Below are positions 12,264-22,520 of a stretch of DNA of 64,000 bases, piece after piece (the stretch's first letter is position 1; each line of letters begins with the position of its first letter). Location of the stretch: NCBI RefSeq assembly GCF_937616625.2, contig NC_065576.1, positions 48,604,128-48,668,127 of the forward strand, given 5' to 3'. The notes under the pieces are model-generated. The model made no database searches. It had not been told where the DNA came from and worked only from the letters and a program-made list of their open reading frames with translations. The position numbers and the translations under genes are program-made. The DNA comes from Mercurialis annua (lineage: Eukaryota > Streptophyta > Magnoliopsida > Malpighiales > Euphorbiaceae).

Positions 12264-13333
12264 GGCAAAAGGCTCACTTTAGCTCCTGAGATCAGATCAA
12301 AAGAATAAATTAACCCTTAAGGTCGAGGTTGGCTCACTTCACACCCCGTAGTTGTCCAAAATGGCTCACATTACACCGCCGTTAATTTCTTCAGTCAAAT
12401 GATGACGTGGCAGGTAAGGAAAAATTTCAAAAACATCTTTATTATTTAAAATACTAACCAATTTTATATTTATAATTTTTTTTAACCGTTTTCACCTCTT
12501 CTTCATTTAAATATCAATAATTAAAAAATACTTAAAGTTAAACTATTTGTTAAAACACAATTAAATTCTTCGAATCCTAATTAAACGCTTAAAATCCAAT
12601 TAAATAAATCAAAATTTAAACCTAATTAAATTAAAAATTAAAAGTTTATAACTAATTAAACCAAAAAAATTAAAAAAAATTAAAAAATTAAAAATAAATT
12701 CACCGGAGAAGACGAACGGGAAAAACGTCTCATTCCCGTTCGTCTTCTCCGACTGTTTTTCCCCATTGAAGAATAGCCATAGCTGATCGGGGAAGAACAG
12801 CCGACCTGGTTGTTCTTCCTTTTGGAAGAACAGCCCGGAGAAGGATCTTCTCTGGTGAATATTTTATTTTTTATTTTTTTAATTTTTAGTTGGATTATTT
12901 TTTTGTCGGTGTACGGCGGGTGTTTGGGAGTTAGTGGATGAATTAGATTTAATTAGTTGGATTTTGAAGCGTTTAATTGAATTTCGAAGCATTTAGTTTT
13001 GTTTTTAAATGTTTAATTGTGTCTTGATTGTTTTAATAAATATTTTAATTTTAAATATTTTTTAATTATTAATATTTAAATGAAAAAGAGGGTGAAAATT
13101 GGTAAAAAAACTTGTAAGTATAAAATTGTTAAGTATTTTAAACATTAAGGACTTTTTTGAACATTTTGCCTATATTCCACGTCATCATTTGACAGAAAAA
13201 ATTAATGGAGTTAAATTTTTGGTGCCATGTGAGCCGTTTCGGACAACTACGGGGTGTGAAGTGAGCCAACCTCGACCTTAAGGCTTATTTATTTTTTTGA
13301 TCCGACCTCAGAGACTAAAGTGAGCCTTTTACC
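12264..13333. mobile_element. 1070-bp foldback Mutator-like element (MULE-derived)
   Basis: The left end (GGCAAAAGGCTCACTTTAG) and the inverse of the right end (GGTAAAAGGCTCACTTTAG) are inverted repeats. They extend well over 100 bp with high identity, including AAGGTCGAGGTTGGCTCACT and CACCCCGTAGTTGTCC. Symmetry continues to the middle, where GAGAAGACGAACGGGA faces its reverse complement at about 12706-12752. Flanking direct repeats GGTTATATTT (12254-12263) and GGTTATAGTT (13334-13343) fit a Mutator-type 9-10 bp target duplication. No transposase frame is present, so it is non-autonomous. A 60-codon frame at 13099-13281 lies in the right arm and is not a gene. Confidence 0.85.
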
Positions 13334-13513
13334 GGTTATAGTTTATATGAAACATGTTTAATCCTTTTAATGCAAAATATATAATAATAATCTATTTAAT
13401 CTTTTCAATAATAAATTAGATATATCATGTTTTATAATCTATAACATAAAAATGTCGAATTTGAATTTTATATGTCAAATTCGTTTAATAAATATTATCA
13501 TCCATTTTAATTT

Positions 13514-13640
13514 TAAGGAGCATGTGAGTTGGTAAGACGCTTTCCTACTTTAAGTGAGATCGCGAGTTCGAATCGTACTCATATATGCAGCTGTTTAAAA
13601 CTTGAGATAAGTGTTTTATTTTTCATAAAAGAAATATCCG
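13514..13640 (+). repeat. tRNA-derived SINE-like element
   Basis: It shows an A-box-like GTGAGTTGGTAAGACG and, about 30 nt on, a B-box-like GCGAGTTCGAATCGTAC, the arrangement of plant SINE heads. A T-rich tail follows. The 3' boundary and target duplication are not resolved. Confidence 0.5.
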
Positions 13641-13972
13641 ATTTGAGTGGAGATTAGTCTGAACGTGGAAGATTTAAATTAAAAGTTCAAAAGCCCTTCT
13701 TCACCACAACAAAACAACTTGGAAGTTGTAGTTTTTCAAGACACTCACTTGAAGGGCATTATAGTCTTTTCCCTCGGAAAGTAAAAAAAAAAAAGCAAAT
13801 AAAGGACATTTTTGGCAACTTTGGCTTGATAAGAAAGTTTACAAAATAAAAAGAAAATCTGTTTCCAACTTTTTCCATTCTCAGCAGCAATAACAACAAC
13901 ACACAGAGCGAACACAAATAACAAAGTTCAAGAAAAAAACCAAACATACTGTCCTTTTTCCGACCACCGTCC

Positions 13973-16341
13973 ATGGCAGAAGCCGGTTATTCCCGGTTTC
14001 CCGGCAGTCTAGACCCAAGAGCTCAAGAGTTCCGACCAACATCTCACCACCTCCACCACCAACAACTACAAATCTTCTCTCTACCGCCGCCACCACAACT
14101 TTACTATCCCTACACTCCTCCTCACACGCTTGGTTTTCTTACACCAGCGCCACCACCACCACCACAGCCTTATGTTAATATACCGACAGCAACGCTAGTA
14201 CAACCACCGCTATCAGCAGCGCCGACGAGAACGCTGATTCTAACCTCAGTACCGAGGGAAGTTAGCGAGTCAATCATTAGAAGAGAGTTAGAAGTGTTTG
14301 GAGCAGTCAGAGGGGTACAAATGGAAAGAATTTACGATGGAATCGTGACCGTTCATTTTTACGATCTTCGACATGCAGAGATTGCATTGAAAGAAATAAG
14401 AGACAAACATATCTTACATCAAACTAGGTTAACAACTCTTCATTCTCCACCACCTCCACAGCAACCACCGTACCAAGCGGCGCGTGGGCTCATAACCGGC
14501 TGTGCCATCTGGGCTCAGTTTGTTATTCCTTCTTATAAAGCTGTACCAGATGGTTACAACCATGGAACTATTGTTATTTTCAATTTAGACCCTAATGTTT
14601 CCATTTCTTACCTCAAAGAAATTTTCCAAGCTTTTGGTAAATTTTCATTAAATTTTTTTATGTTTTTTTATCTTGTCAGTTTATGCTTAATATACTCTGA
14701 TGGGTCCTTTTCTTTAACTTTTATATGTCTTTTTAAGTAAAAATAAAACAAGTTCTTGATTTTTTTTGTTTTTTGCAGGTGAAGTTAAAGAACTGAGAGA
14801 GACTCCATTAAAGAAGCAGCAAAAATTTGTGGAGTTTTATGATATCAGAGACGCAGCTAAAGCTCTTAAAGAAATGAACGGTAAAGAAATCAACGGGAAG
14901 CAGATTGTGATCGAGTTTAGTCGGCCGGGTGGCTACGGTCGAAAGTTTTTCAATGCGCATACATCAATTAATACTGTTAATAATACGTTTAAGCTCTCAA
15001 AATATGCACCACCGCCGTCTCCGTCGCAGCCACCTTCTAATCTTATTAAGGGAAACCCTAATAATGAGAGCAATAAGGAGGTGTGTTCAGTTGAAGCGTT
15101 GATCGGAGATGTGCATGGTTCTACGAAGAGGAGTTGTAATTCAAAGAAAACGCAAAATATTGAGTCTACAGCTGGTTCGATCGCTGGTTCGAATACTGTA
15201 GCATCAAAGCAGCAGAGTAGGAGTAGGCCGTGGAAGAGTAGACCGGTGAAAAAATTTGATACTCGGTTTCTTATTAATGAAGAAGCTATGGTGGATTCAA
15301 ATTGCAGTGATTCTAGAACTACTGTTATGATCAAGAACATACCCAATAAGTATAGGTAATTTGGTTAAGTTAAGTGTTAATCTCTGTTGATTTCTTCTGT
15401 AAAAATTTGGATTTGTTTTGTTATTTGCAGTCAGAAGTTGCTGTTGAACATGTTGGACAACCACTGCATTCACTGCAACGAGCAGATTATCGCGGGCGGC
15501 GGAGGGGAGGAGGATCAGCCGCTGTCTTGCTATGATTTTGTCTATCTTCCTATTGACTTCAAGTGATTCTCTCAATCTATTTTTCATTTTTCTTATCTTT
15601 GTTTATATGCTATAGTTAGCACGGACATAGGAAAACGGGACACATGACGAAACAATGTTATTTTAAGATTTTTTATGTTAAAAGTGAAGTTTCGTGTCTG
15701 AAACTCAAGTGTCTAGCACGTTTTTGAAACGGGAAACGTTAGATTGGATGAAGTGTTCGTGCTGCTCTTATATCGTGGCCTTCAAATTGATTTGTTTTTC
15801 GTTTGCAATTTATTTTTGAAGTAACAAGTGCAATGTGGGATATGGGTTCGTGAACATGACTTCACCGGAAGCAACATTGAGGCTTTACAAGGCGTTTCAT
15901 CATCAACATTGGGAAGTTTTCAATTCCAGGAAAATATGTGAAGTCACTTACGCTAGAGTTCAGGTACTTAAAATTAAGCATTATCAACACACATTTTATG
16001 TTAGTATTCATTATTTGATTCTGAGTTTAAAGTACATGAAAATGAAGGGATTGGAAGCATTAAAAGAACATTTCAAGAACTCAAAGTTCCCATGCGAGAT
16101 GGATCATTATTTACCCGTAATATTCGCGCCTCCTCGTGACGGAAAGCAACTCACCGATCCGCAACCCGTCATCGGCCATGCCCAGAAGCAGCAACAAAAA
16201 CAACACTCCTTCATCACAGCAACTGTAAGCAGTGGTGACACAGACCAAGAAGATCAAGAACACAGCAGCAGTAATTACAGCAGCAGCAGCCAAAACGGCG
16301 GCGATGATGAAAAAGACAGTAGCAGTGGCAGCTTGGTCTAA
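13973..16341 (+). CDS. TEL: TERMINAL EAR1-like (Mei2-type) RNA-binding protein
   Basis: Five exons (13973-14636, 14779-15355, 15431-15562, 15822-15963, 16048-16341) join in phase to 602 codons, the usual size for the family. An N-terminal Pro/His-rich tract precedes RRM1 (about residues 85-147, [12 protein letters not shown]) and RRM2 (about 197-275, [12 protein letters not shown] to IEFSRPGG). A Ser/Lys-rich linker leads to the Mei2-type C-terminal RRM3 (about 402-510). Its hallmark [25 protein letters not shown] and [10 protein letters not shown] motifs are intact. The tail is Gln/Ser/Asp-rich. Known family members (maize te1, rice PLASTOCHRON2, Arabidopsis TEL1/2) act in the shoot apex to control leaf initiation rate. 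All donors are GT and acceptors AG. The last intron is 84 bp, a multiple of three without stops. A MITE occupies intron 3. No lesion is seen. Confidence 0.93.
15618..15763. mobile_element. 146-bp MITE-like repeat in TEL intron 3
   Basis: The termini AGCACGGACA and TGTTCGTGCT are inverted repeats. The interior matches 36905-37065 by eye, sharing GTTATTTTAAGATTT, TATGTTAAAA and GAAGTGT blocks. It lies wholly in the intron and should not affect coding. Confidence 0.5.
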
Positions 16342-17921
16342 TGGTCTAAAAGAGCTAGAGAAAGTGGTCTGAGTTTTTCTGATTATCTTGGAACTGGGGG
16401 AAGAAAATGAATGAATATAGTAATAGTAGTAGGGTTTAGATATAAAAATATTAAGTGCAAACCAAGAAATCAATCACACTGGCTCTCTGATATGAACATA
16501 TATCCACCCAATGAGGCTGTTGTTGAGCTCCGAGCCTAGCCCCACCACCTCACTACAGCTACCTGAAACTGACCTGACCCTGACCTTGACCACCATCACT
16601 TCCATTAACTCCTCTTCCTTTATGTTAGTCAAAGAAATTTGTAAGTTGCTGTTTTTTTTTCTTCTTTTTTAGATGGTCATGAAATGTTTATAACATGAAA
16701 TCCTAATGTGGTATCTTTTCATGATCAGAATGTATGTAAGTTTAGTAATATTTTCTGTTTTTTTGTTTGTTTTTTTTTTCCTTTTCTTTGAAAGAAAACA
16801 AGAATCTTTGTCTTTAAATTATGAGTTTCTGCAGATATATAAATACTTGCATGTATGTCTCTGTCTTATTTTGAAGAGAGATGGGTCCAGCGGGGCTGAA
16901 ATAGTGTGGTTTTTAAATCTTTTTACCTCTTAATCGGATGTCCCCGGTTCGGACCTAGGTGTGTAATTGAATCGAGGTAACTCGCGAGCCATTCAAAATT
17001 GATTCGAAATTGTCTTGATTAATATTGAGTTTGAATTTGAGCTATCGAGTTAATTATCGATCGTTGAGCTCGAGTTCGAGCCACCTGAGTGAATTATTGA
17101 GTTGAGTTCGTATTTTAAAATTACTCGGACCAATAAAATTGAGAGCTTATTTAAATTTTAATTAATTATTTATATGGGCAAAGCTTGATTTTTTAAATAT
17201 TTATAAACATTTTTATACAGCTTGTGATAATCGAATATATTAAACTTTTATATAGACATGTGAGTCCAATTTGAGTTTTAAATAGGCAAAATCTTTAATC
17301 GATCAAAATGATAAATTATACTTTTAAAAATAATTTATGACAATTTGATTTTTTTCAATTTTATGATAAATATTTTCAATTTCCAATTTAAATTCATATA
17401 ATCCTTTCTTATCTAAAATAAAAAACTAACTGTATTAAATTATTATTGATTCAATTAAAATGACTTAATAAGTTTAAAATAAGAATTGAATATATTTATT
17501 ATAAATTATAAAATTGACGGAATTAACTGTTATATATAATTCCTTTTAATAAGATATTACCGCCCTAGCGGAACGGGTTCTATCCGATTCGGTCCGAATA
17601 ATTGGAGAACATTGGTGGTAATGGATATTAACCAATGGATAAAAAAGAAGCCACCTTGCACCTCCAGGTAAATGGCTGCCATCTAATAAGTAGAGAGTAT
17701 ATTAAATTTATATTAAATAGTATTAAATATAATTATATACGTCACATAGCTGTTGTATTATTGTGTTTTTATTCTTGTGTTGGCGTTTGACTCAGTGTTA
17801 GCTCAAGGGCTCTTCTTTGGTTTCTGCTGCTACTCTCTGCCACAGCAGACTTTATTATGATGCAGCCAGCTTGCTTGCTTTGTTTAGCTACTGCTCTTCT
17901 CATATTCTCATTTACTTTGAG
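16342..17921. other. TEL 3' region and intergenic DNA
   Basis: The 3' UTR of TEL probably extends through the C/A-rich stretch to about 16700. Beyond it, 16945-17290 is a dispersed TCGAG-rich repeat. The rest is AT-rich DNA with no gene. The stretch 17780-17921 is less AT-rich and is where the LINE inserted. Confidence 0.5.
16945..17290 (+). repeat. TCGAG-rich dispersed repeat, copy A
   Basis: It contains CTAGGTGTGTAATTGAATCG followed by many ACTCGAG/GAGCTCGA motifs. It matches 32285-32640 by eye, sharing AAAATTG-TCTCGATTAATATCGAGT-like blocks. Repeats of this kind in plants are often hAT-type MITE derivatives, but the class is not proven here. Confidence 0.45.
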
Positions 17922-20830
17922 TTTTCATCTCTGTTTTTTTTTTTTGGTATAAACCGAGATTAATATTAAGCTCAAAACAGCAAAACAACAACAAGAGTCT
18001 GACTCAGACTCACTCAATCAGAAAGGCTACAAATTTGCCATTTCTGGTACAATCTCAAAAAACTAATAGAGTTGCATCTAAAGGAAAACAATTTCAGCAT
18101 GACTTCCTGCCTAATCCAGTAATAAATCATCTCAGCATTCACTCTTTCATTCTGAAAAATTACTCTATTTCTGGCTTTCCAGATGTTGTATACAGTACAA
18201 CAGAATACCACTCTTCTGATCTTTGCCAACATACTCTTTCCCTTTGTTTTCTTGCTGAACCAGGAGCATTCCCTCCTCCAAGAGTAAACTTCTCTATTTA
18301 TCAGACAGTTCTGGATTGCTTTCCCAAACACCCTTTTTGATACATGACAATCAAAAAATAAGTGTTCAATGTTTTCCACCTCACAATTGCACAGGACACA
18401 CACATCAGAGTCTACACATCCCCATCTCTTCAATTTATATCTTGTTCTCAGTTTCTGCCTGATTGCCAACCAGGAAATGAAGCTGTGCCTTGGGATATTT
18501 CCTGGACTCCATAAAATTTTCCACCAGCTAACATCATCATGCTTCATATTAAAATGCTCCCAAGCTGACTTAATTGAAAATTTACCAGAGCTATTAAGTC
18601 TCCACCTGATACAATCTTCTTTTCCTTCCTGCACAACATACTCTCTTTTAATCATATTCCAAGCTTCATCACACTGCTCATCAATAGGATCAGGAATTCT
18701 CCACATACCCCTTCTCCACAGATCCTTCACTTGGGTTTGTTTTGCTATATCAGAGTCCATAATTGAAATATTAGGATACAAATCATTTAAAGCTTTACCT
18801 TTAATCCAAGGGTCAAACCAAAAAGATATTTCTCCTCTCCCCAAATTATACTCAAAGCACTCTTTCATTCCATCTCTAACCTTAAACATACTTCTCCAGC
18901 TCCAACTAGCTACTAGGGGCTTTGTAATGCCCCAGAAGCTAAGAAGCTTCAATTTGTTTCTGATAACCCACATAGCCCATAATGATTTCCTCTCAGCTAT
19001 TAATTCCCACACATGTCTCATTATAGCCACTCTGTTCCATAATATCATGCTCTTGATGCCCAGACCTCCCTCACATTTCTTTTTACATACTTCTTCCCAA
19101 GCTACCAGGTTTCCATTTTTAAATTCAGTTGACCCTTTCCATAAAAAGTTTCTACATATCTTCTCAACTTCTCTAGTTACTGATATGGGTAACAGAAAAA
19201 TAGAACTCCAGTAAACCTGCAGACTGAATAGCACAGAATTCACCAATTGTACTCTTCCAGCATAAGTCAAATGTTTGACAGTCCATGATGATACTCTTCT
19301 TGTTATTTTCTCCACTAACCCACTACAGTCTTCTTTTGTTAATCTTTTACTAATCAAAGGGACTCCCAAATACTTTATAGGAAGAGTACCCTCCTGAAAG
19401 CCAATTTTCTGCAATACATTGGACTTGATCCCCTTTTCTACTCCATTGAAGTATATACAGCTTTTATTAACATTCATTTCTAACCCTGTAACATCATGAA
19501 AATGCTCCAGAATTTTTGATATTTGCTCCACACTTCCCATGGTACATTTACAGAAAATAAACAAATCATCTGCAAAACATAAGTGCTTTATCCTCAAGTC
19601 TTTACACCCATAATGGTACCCAAAATTCTCATCACACATACTCTTTAATGCCCTGGATAAGTATTCCATCACTAAAACAAAAAGTAATGGGGACATAGGG
19701 TCTCCCTGTCTCACTCCACAAGCACCAGAAAAATATCCCTCAGGTTTGCCATTAATCATTATTGAGAAGCTAGGAGTTCTCACACAAACCATCACCCATT
19801 TTATAAATCTATCAGGAAACTTCAGTCCTAGGAGTACTTCTTCTATACTATCCCAGTTTATTGAGTCATAGGCTTTCCTCAAATCTATTTTCATTGCACA
19901 GTCCCCTCTCCCCTTAATCTTATGGTAATTATGAACCAATTCATGAGCTAGGAGTATATTATCACTAATTTTCCTCCCAGGGACAAAAGCAGATTGTGAT
20001 TTGCTAACAATATACCCTAGACAACCACTAAGTCTCTTAGCCAAGATTTTGGTAATGCATTTATAGATTACATTACAACAGGAAATTGGCCTATAGTCAT
20101 TTAAAAGTTCAGCATTGACTATTTTAGGTATAATAGTTATGATAGTAACATTGACCTGTTTAAGGAGCTTTCCAGATTGAAAAAAATCCTTGACAGCATC
20201 ACAGACATCTCTTCCCACCACATTCCAGCTTTTCTTAAAAAACAAGCTACTATACCCATCTGCTCCTGGTGCCTTCTCTGAACCAATACCAAACATGGCT
20301 TCTTTGATCTCAGAGTCAGTAATCTCAGCACATAGCATGCTCTTATCTGCTTCAGAAACAGAACTTCCATCCTCCATGATAGCATAGTTTACACTACTAC
20401 TTCTATGCTTATATCTCCCAATTAAATTCTTATAATATTCAACAATGCTTTCAGTTAGCTTCTCTTGGTCTTCAATTACCACTCCATCAATTTTCAGATG
20501 AGTGATTCTATTGCTAGCCTGCCTCTGCATTAATGATTTGTGGAAGAACTTTGTATTAAGATCTCCCAACTCTATCCACTGGACTCTGGATTTCTGTCTA
20601 TAGAAATTCTCCTCTAACCTCAGCAGACTCCTGAAATGTATAACTAGGGCTTGTTCTTCCTCCAGAAGAATGTTATTCAAAGGATCTCTCTGCAAATTCT
20701 CCTGAATCTCCTTTAACCTGTCTCTGGCTTTCACTACCTGCCCAGAGATATCACAAAAGCTCCTCTTATTCAGCATTCTCAATTCTTTCTTTAGTTTTTT
20801 CAATTTCTTTAGTTTTTTCATCTCTGTTTT
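17922..20830 (-). mobile_element. 5'-truncated LINE (non-LTR retrotransposon)
   Basis: The element lies on the minus strand. Its 3' end is a 12-nt poly(A) (T-run at 17934-17945 on the plus strand), and its body extends to about 20814. The same 16-mer, TTTTCATCTCTGTTTT, occurs at 17922-17937 and 20815-20830. This is a target duplication that includes part of the T-run, as expected for target-primed reverse transcription. The upstream endonuclease domain of a full LINE is missing, so the 5' end is truncated. Near the 5' junction a short unit (TTTCTTTAGTTTTTTCAA) is repeated. The uninterrupted reverse transcriptase frame suggests recent insertion. Confidence 0.88.
18014..20821 (-). CDS. LINE ORF2 fragment: reverse transcriptase and zf-RVT domain
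   Basis: The 935-codon frame has no stop or shift. After a Lys/Leu-rich start it shows the plant LINE linker (WIELGDLNTKFFH, about 82-94). The reverse transcriptase runs about 225-500, with NDYRPISCCN, SAFVPGRKISDN, GVRQGDPMSPLLF and the catalytic FADD at 416-419. A C-terminal zf-RVT domain follows (about 775-850), with CVLCNCEVENIEHLFFDC. The apurinic endonuclease normally upstream is absent and no RNase H follows. The start codon (20821-20819) lies inside the target duplication, so the frame's beginning is host-derived and expression is not implied. A truncated LINE with no promoter is expected to be inert. Confidence 0.9.
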   Translation of the reverse strand: MKKLKKLKKLKKELRMLNKRSFCDISGQVVKARDRLKEIQENLQRDPLNNILLEEEQALVIHFRSLLRLEENFYRQKSRVQWIELGDLNTKFFHKSLMQRQASNRITHLKIDGVVIEDQEKLTESIVEYYKNLIGRYKHRSSSVNYAIMEDGSSVSEADKSMLCAEITDSEIKEAMFGIGSEKAPGADGYSSLFFKKSWNVVGRDVCDAVKDFFQSGKLLKQVNVTIITIIPKIVNAELLNDYRPISCCNVIYKCITKILAKRLSGCLGYIVSKSQSAFVPGRKISDNILLAHELVHNYHKIKGRGDCAMKIDLRKAYDSINWDSIEEVLLGLKFPDRFIKWVMVCVRTPSFSIMINGKPEGYFSGACGVRQGDPMSPLLFVLVMEYLSRALKSMCDENFGYHYGCKDLRIKHLCFADDLFIFCKCTMGSVEQISKILEHFHDVTGLEMNVNKSCIYFNGVEKGIKSNVLQKIGFQEGTLPIKYLGVPLISKRLTKEDCSGLVEKITRRVSSWTVKHLTYAGRVQLVNSVLFSLQVYWSSIFLLPISVTREVEKICRNFLWKGSTEFKNGNLVAWEEVCKKKCEGGLGIKSMILWNRVAIMRHVWELIAERKSLWAMWVIRNKLKLLSFWGITKPLVASWSWRSMFKVRDGMKECFEYNLGRGEISFWFDPWIKGKALNDLYPNISIMDSDIAKQTQVKDLWRRGMWRIPDPIDEQCDEAWNMIKREYVVQEGKEDCIRWRLNSSGKFSIKSAWEHFNMKHDDVSWWKILWSPGNIPRHSFISWLAIRQKLRTRYKLKRWGCVDSDVCVLCNCEVENIEHLFFDCHVSKRVFGKAIQNCLINREVYSWRRECSWFSKKTKGKSMLAKIRRVVFCCTVYNIWKARNRVIFQNERVNAEMIYYWIRQEVMLKLFSFRCNSISFLRLYQKWQICSLSD

Positions 20831-20957
20831 CTTTTAAAGTAATAAACTAATGATTTTTTTCTTCTTTTTTTAGAATGTATTTATCTTTATTCCAGTATGT
20901 TTATTGCTTCAATGCTTTCAATTATTATAATATCTAGTCTTTTTTCTATAATTAAAA

Positions 20958-21050
20958 AAAAAAGCGTTTGTGAGAAGAATCGAACCTACAATTCAACAAA
21001 TTGCTACTTTAACGCTTCTATCATTTGAGGTATAGCTTATTGGCTATATT
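20958..21050 (-). repeat. tRNA-derived SINE-like element
   Basis: Read on the minus strand it has an A-box-like CCTCAAATGATAGAAGC and, about 30 nt on, a good B-box GTAGGTTCGATTC, then TCTCACAAACGC and a T-run. This is the layout of a SINE head. Ends are uncertain. Confidence 0.5.
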
Positions 21051-22224
21051 ATCTAGTTATTGATGATATTTTTTTGATATGACATTCATGTTTTATTATT
21101 TTAATATTGTAGTAGTAATAACTATAAAAAAGTATAATATTTTCCCTAATTAGACAGAGAATAAGCGCATATGTTAAAAAATACAGATTTATTAAAACCG
21201 AACGATTTATGCTCATGAAAAATTATTATAGCTACGCGATTAAGATAACTTTGATTTTTAAAGAAATCTACAACTTAAAATTTAAATTATCGCAATGACC
21301 AACATGAGTCCATTGTGAATAAATTTAAAACCATCATACAAAACTTGATTGAATTAATAAAACTCCAAAGCAATTAAATTCATCAAGAATTGGGGTAGAT
21401 GATCGTCCATAACAATATGATTTTACTCGAATTCTGAAAAGCATCAAACTATCATTATACAAACACTAAAATATTCTTATAATATACTAAAACAAACAAA
21501 CACTATAATAAAGTATTTATTGCAGAAAACATGTAAATAGTAAGAAAAAATATTTTTTTATTAAAAGTCGAAGATCACCGTCCTCCACCAATAAGAATAA
21601 AGTGACGATGAGATGAAGTTGAGAGTCTTTTATTTTTTTTATGAGAGTTGATTTAGTTTACCAATTATATCTTAAGATTTGTTCAAAATCTAAACTCTCA
21701 TAGTCATCGGTCCAATCGATTTAACTATTGATTCAATAATTAGTTGAATAAAAAATATTTTCTTTGTTTTATAAAGATAAAAGAATTTTTACAGGACGAT
21801 AAATAGTTATGTTTCATATTTTCTGTGTTCGAAAATATTGATTTATATTTTTGATAAAAAAAAAAGCCAAAGCATCAATTAGTTGAGGCCTTGATAGAGT
21901 GGATGTGTGTCCTTAGCCTAATTATCTCAATGTTAAAAAATATACATAACTAGTGAACATGAAATTTTTTCTTTAACCAAAGTTTATGCTTCTTGTCTCT
22001 ACCAAAATTTATTGGGTACTTGTTCTTTTTGTTTCACCTTCTATATCAAACACTTCGTTCCTTCTAAAATTGTCCCTTTGATAAGATAACTGAAAAAATA
22101 TTCAAATGTCTTGTGATAAATTTTATTCTCTTATCATTCCGTTTGAATTCTCTCATTTTGATCAGTTTGTTATGTTTTTTTTTATCAGAAGTTGTATCTT
22201 TGTTGATGGAAAAACGACTACAAT

Positions 22225-22520
22225 AGTCTCAAATCTAACCAAACCATTTGGGCAAGAAGATTACAACAAAAACGTCATTTTTTGACAACTTTATGTGCCA
22301 CCCGATTACCGGTTTTCCGACAAAATTAAAGCAATGCGAATCAAAACTACGGCATAAAACATGACAGTCCTGTAAAACCACATATGGTTGAGCCAGTCGA
22401 CATGGCATCATCAACACTTATCGCATCACCTTCAAAAGTAGGATTCACAATCCGCAATCTGATAGCTAAAAGGATTGCCATCAGTGTCAAGGCTTCAACT
22501 AGAACAAAATTCGGTTTATT
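22225..22520 (-). pseudogene. Decayed RNase H fragment, LINE-like
   Basis: On the minus strand one frame reads VEALTLMAILLAIRL then FEGDAISVDDAM. A second frame about 90 nt downstream reads RKTGNRVAHK. These match the last part of the RNase H domain found at the end of many plant LINE polyproteins, including the final (R/G)xxN.VAH motif. Frameshifts and stops interrupt it, so it is a fossil. Confidence 0.5.

Noticed and set aside
13516..13580. Possible tRNA gene (A and B boxes)
   Set aside because: No cloverleaf with acceptor stem or anticodon arm can be drawn. A SINE head fits better.
13759..14096. Two minus-strand frames over the TEL start
   Set aside because: Complement of the TEL 5' UTR and Pro-rich N-terminus.
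18369..19214. Plus-strand 281-codon frame
   Set aside because: It is the complement of the LINE reverse transcriptase frame and shows no homology of its own.
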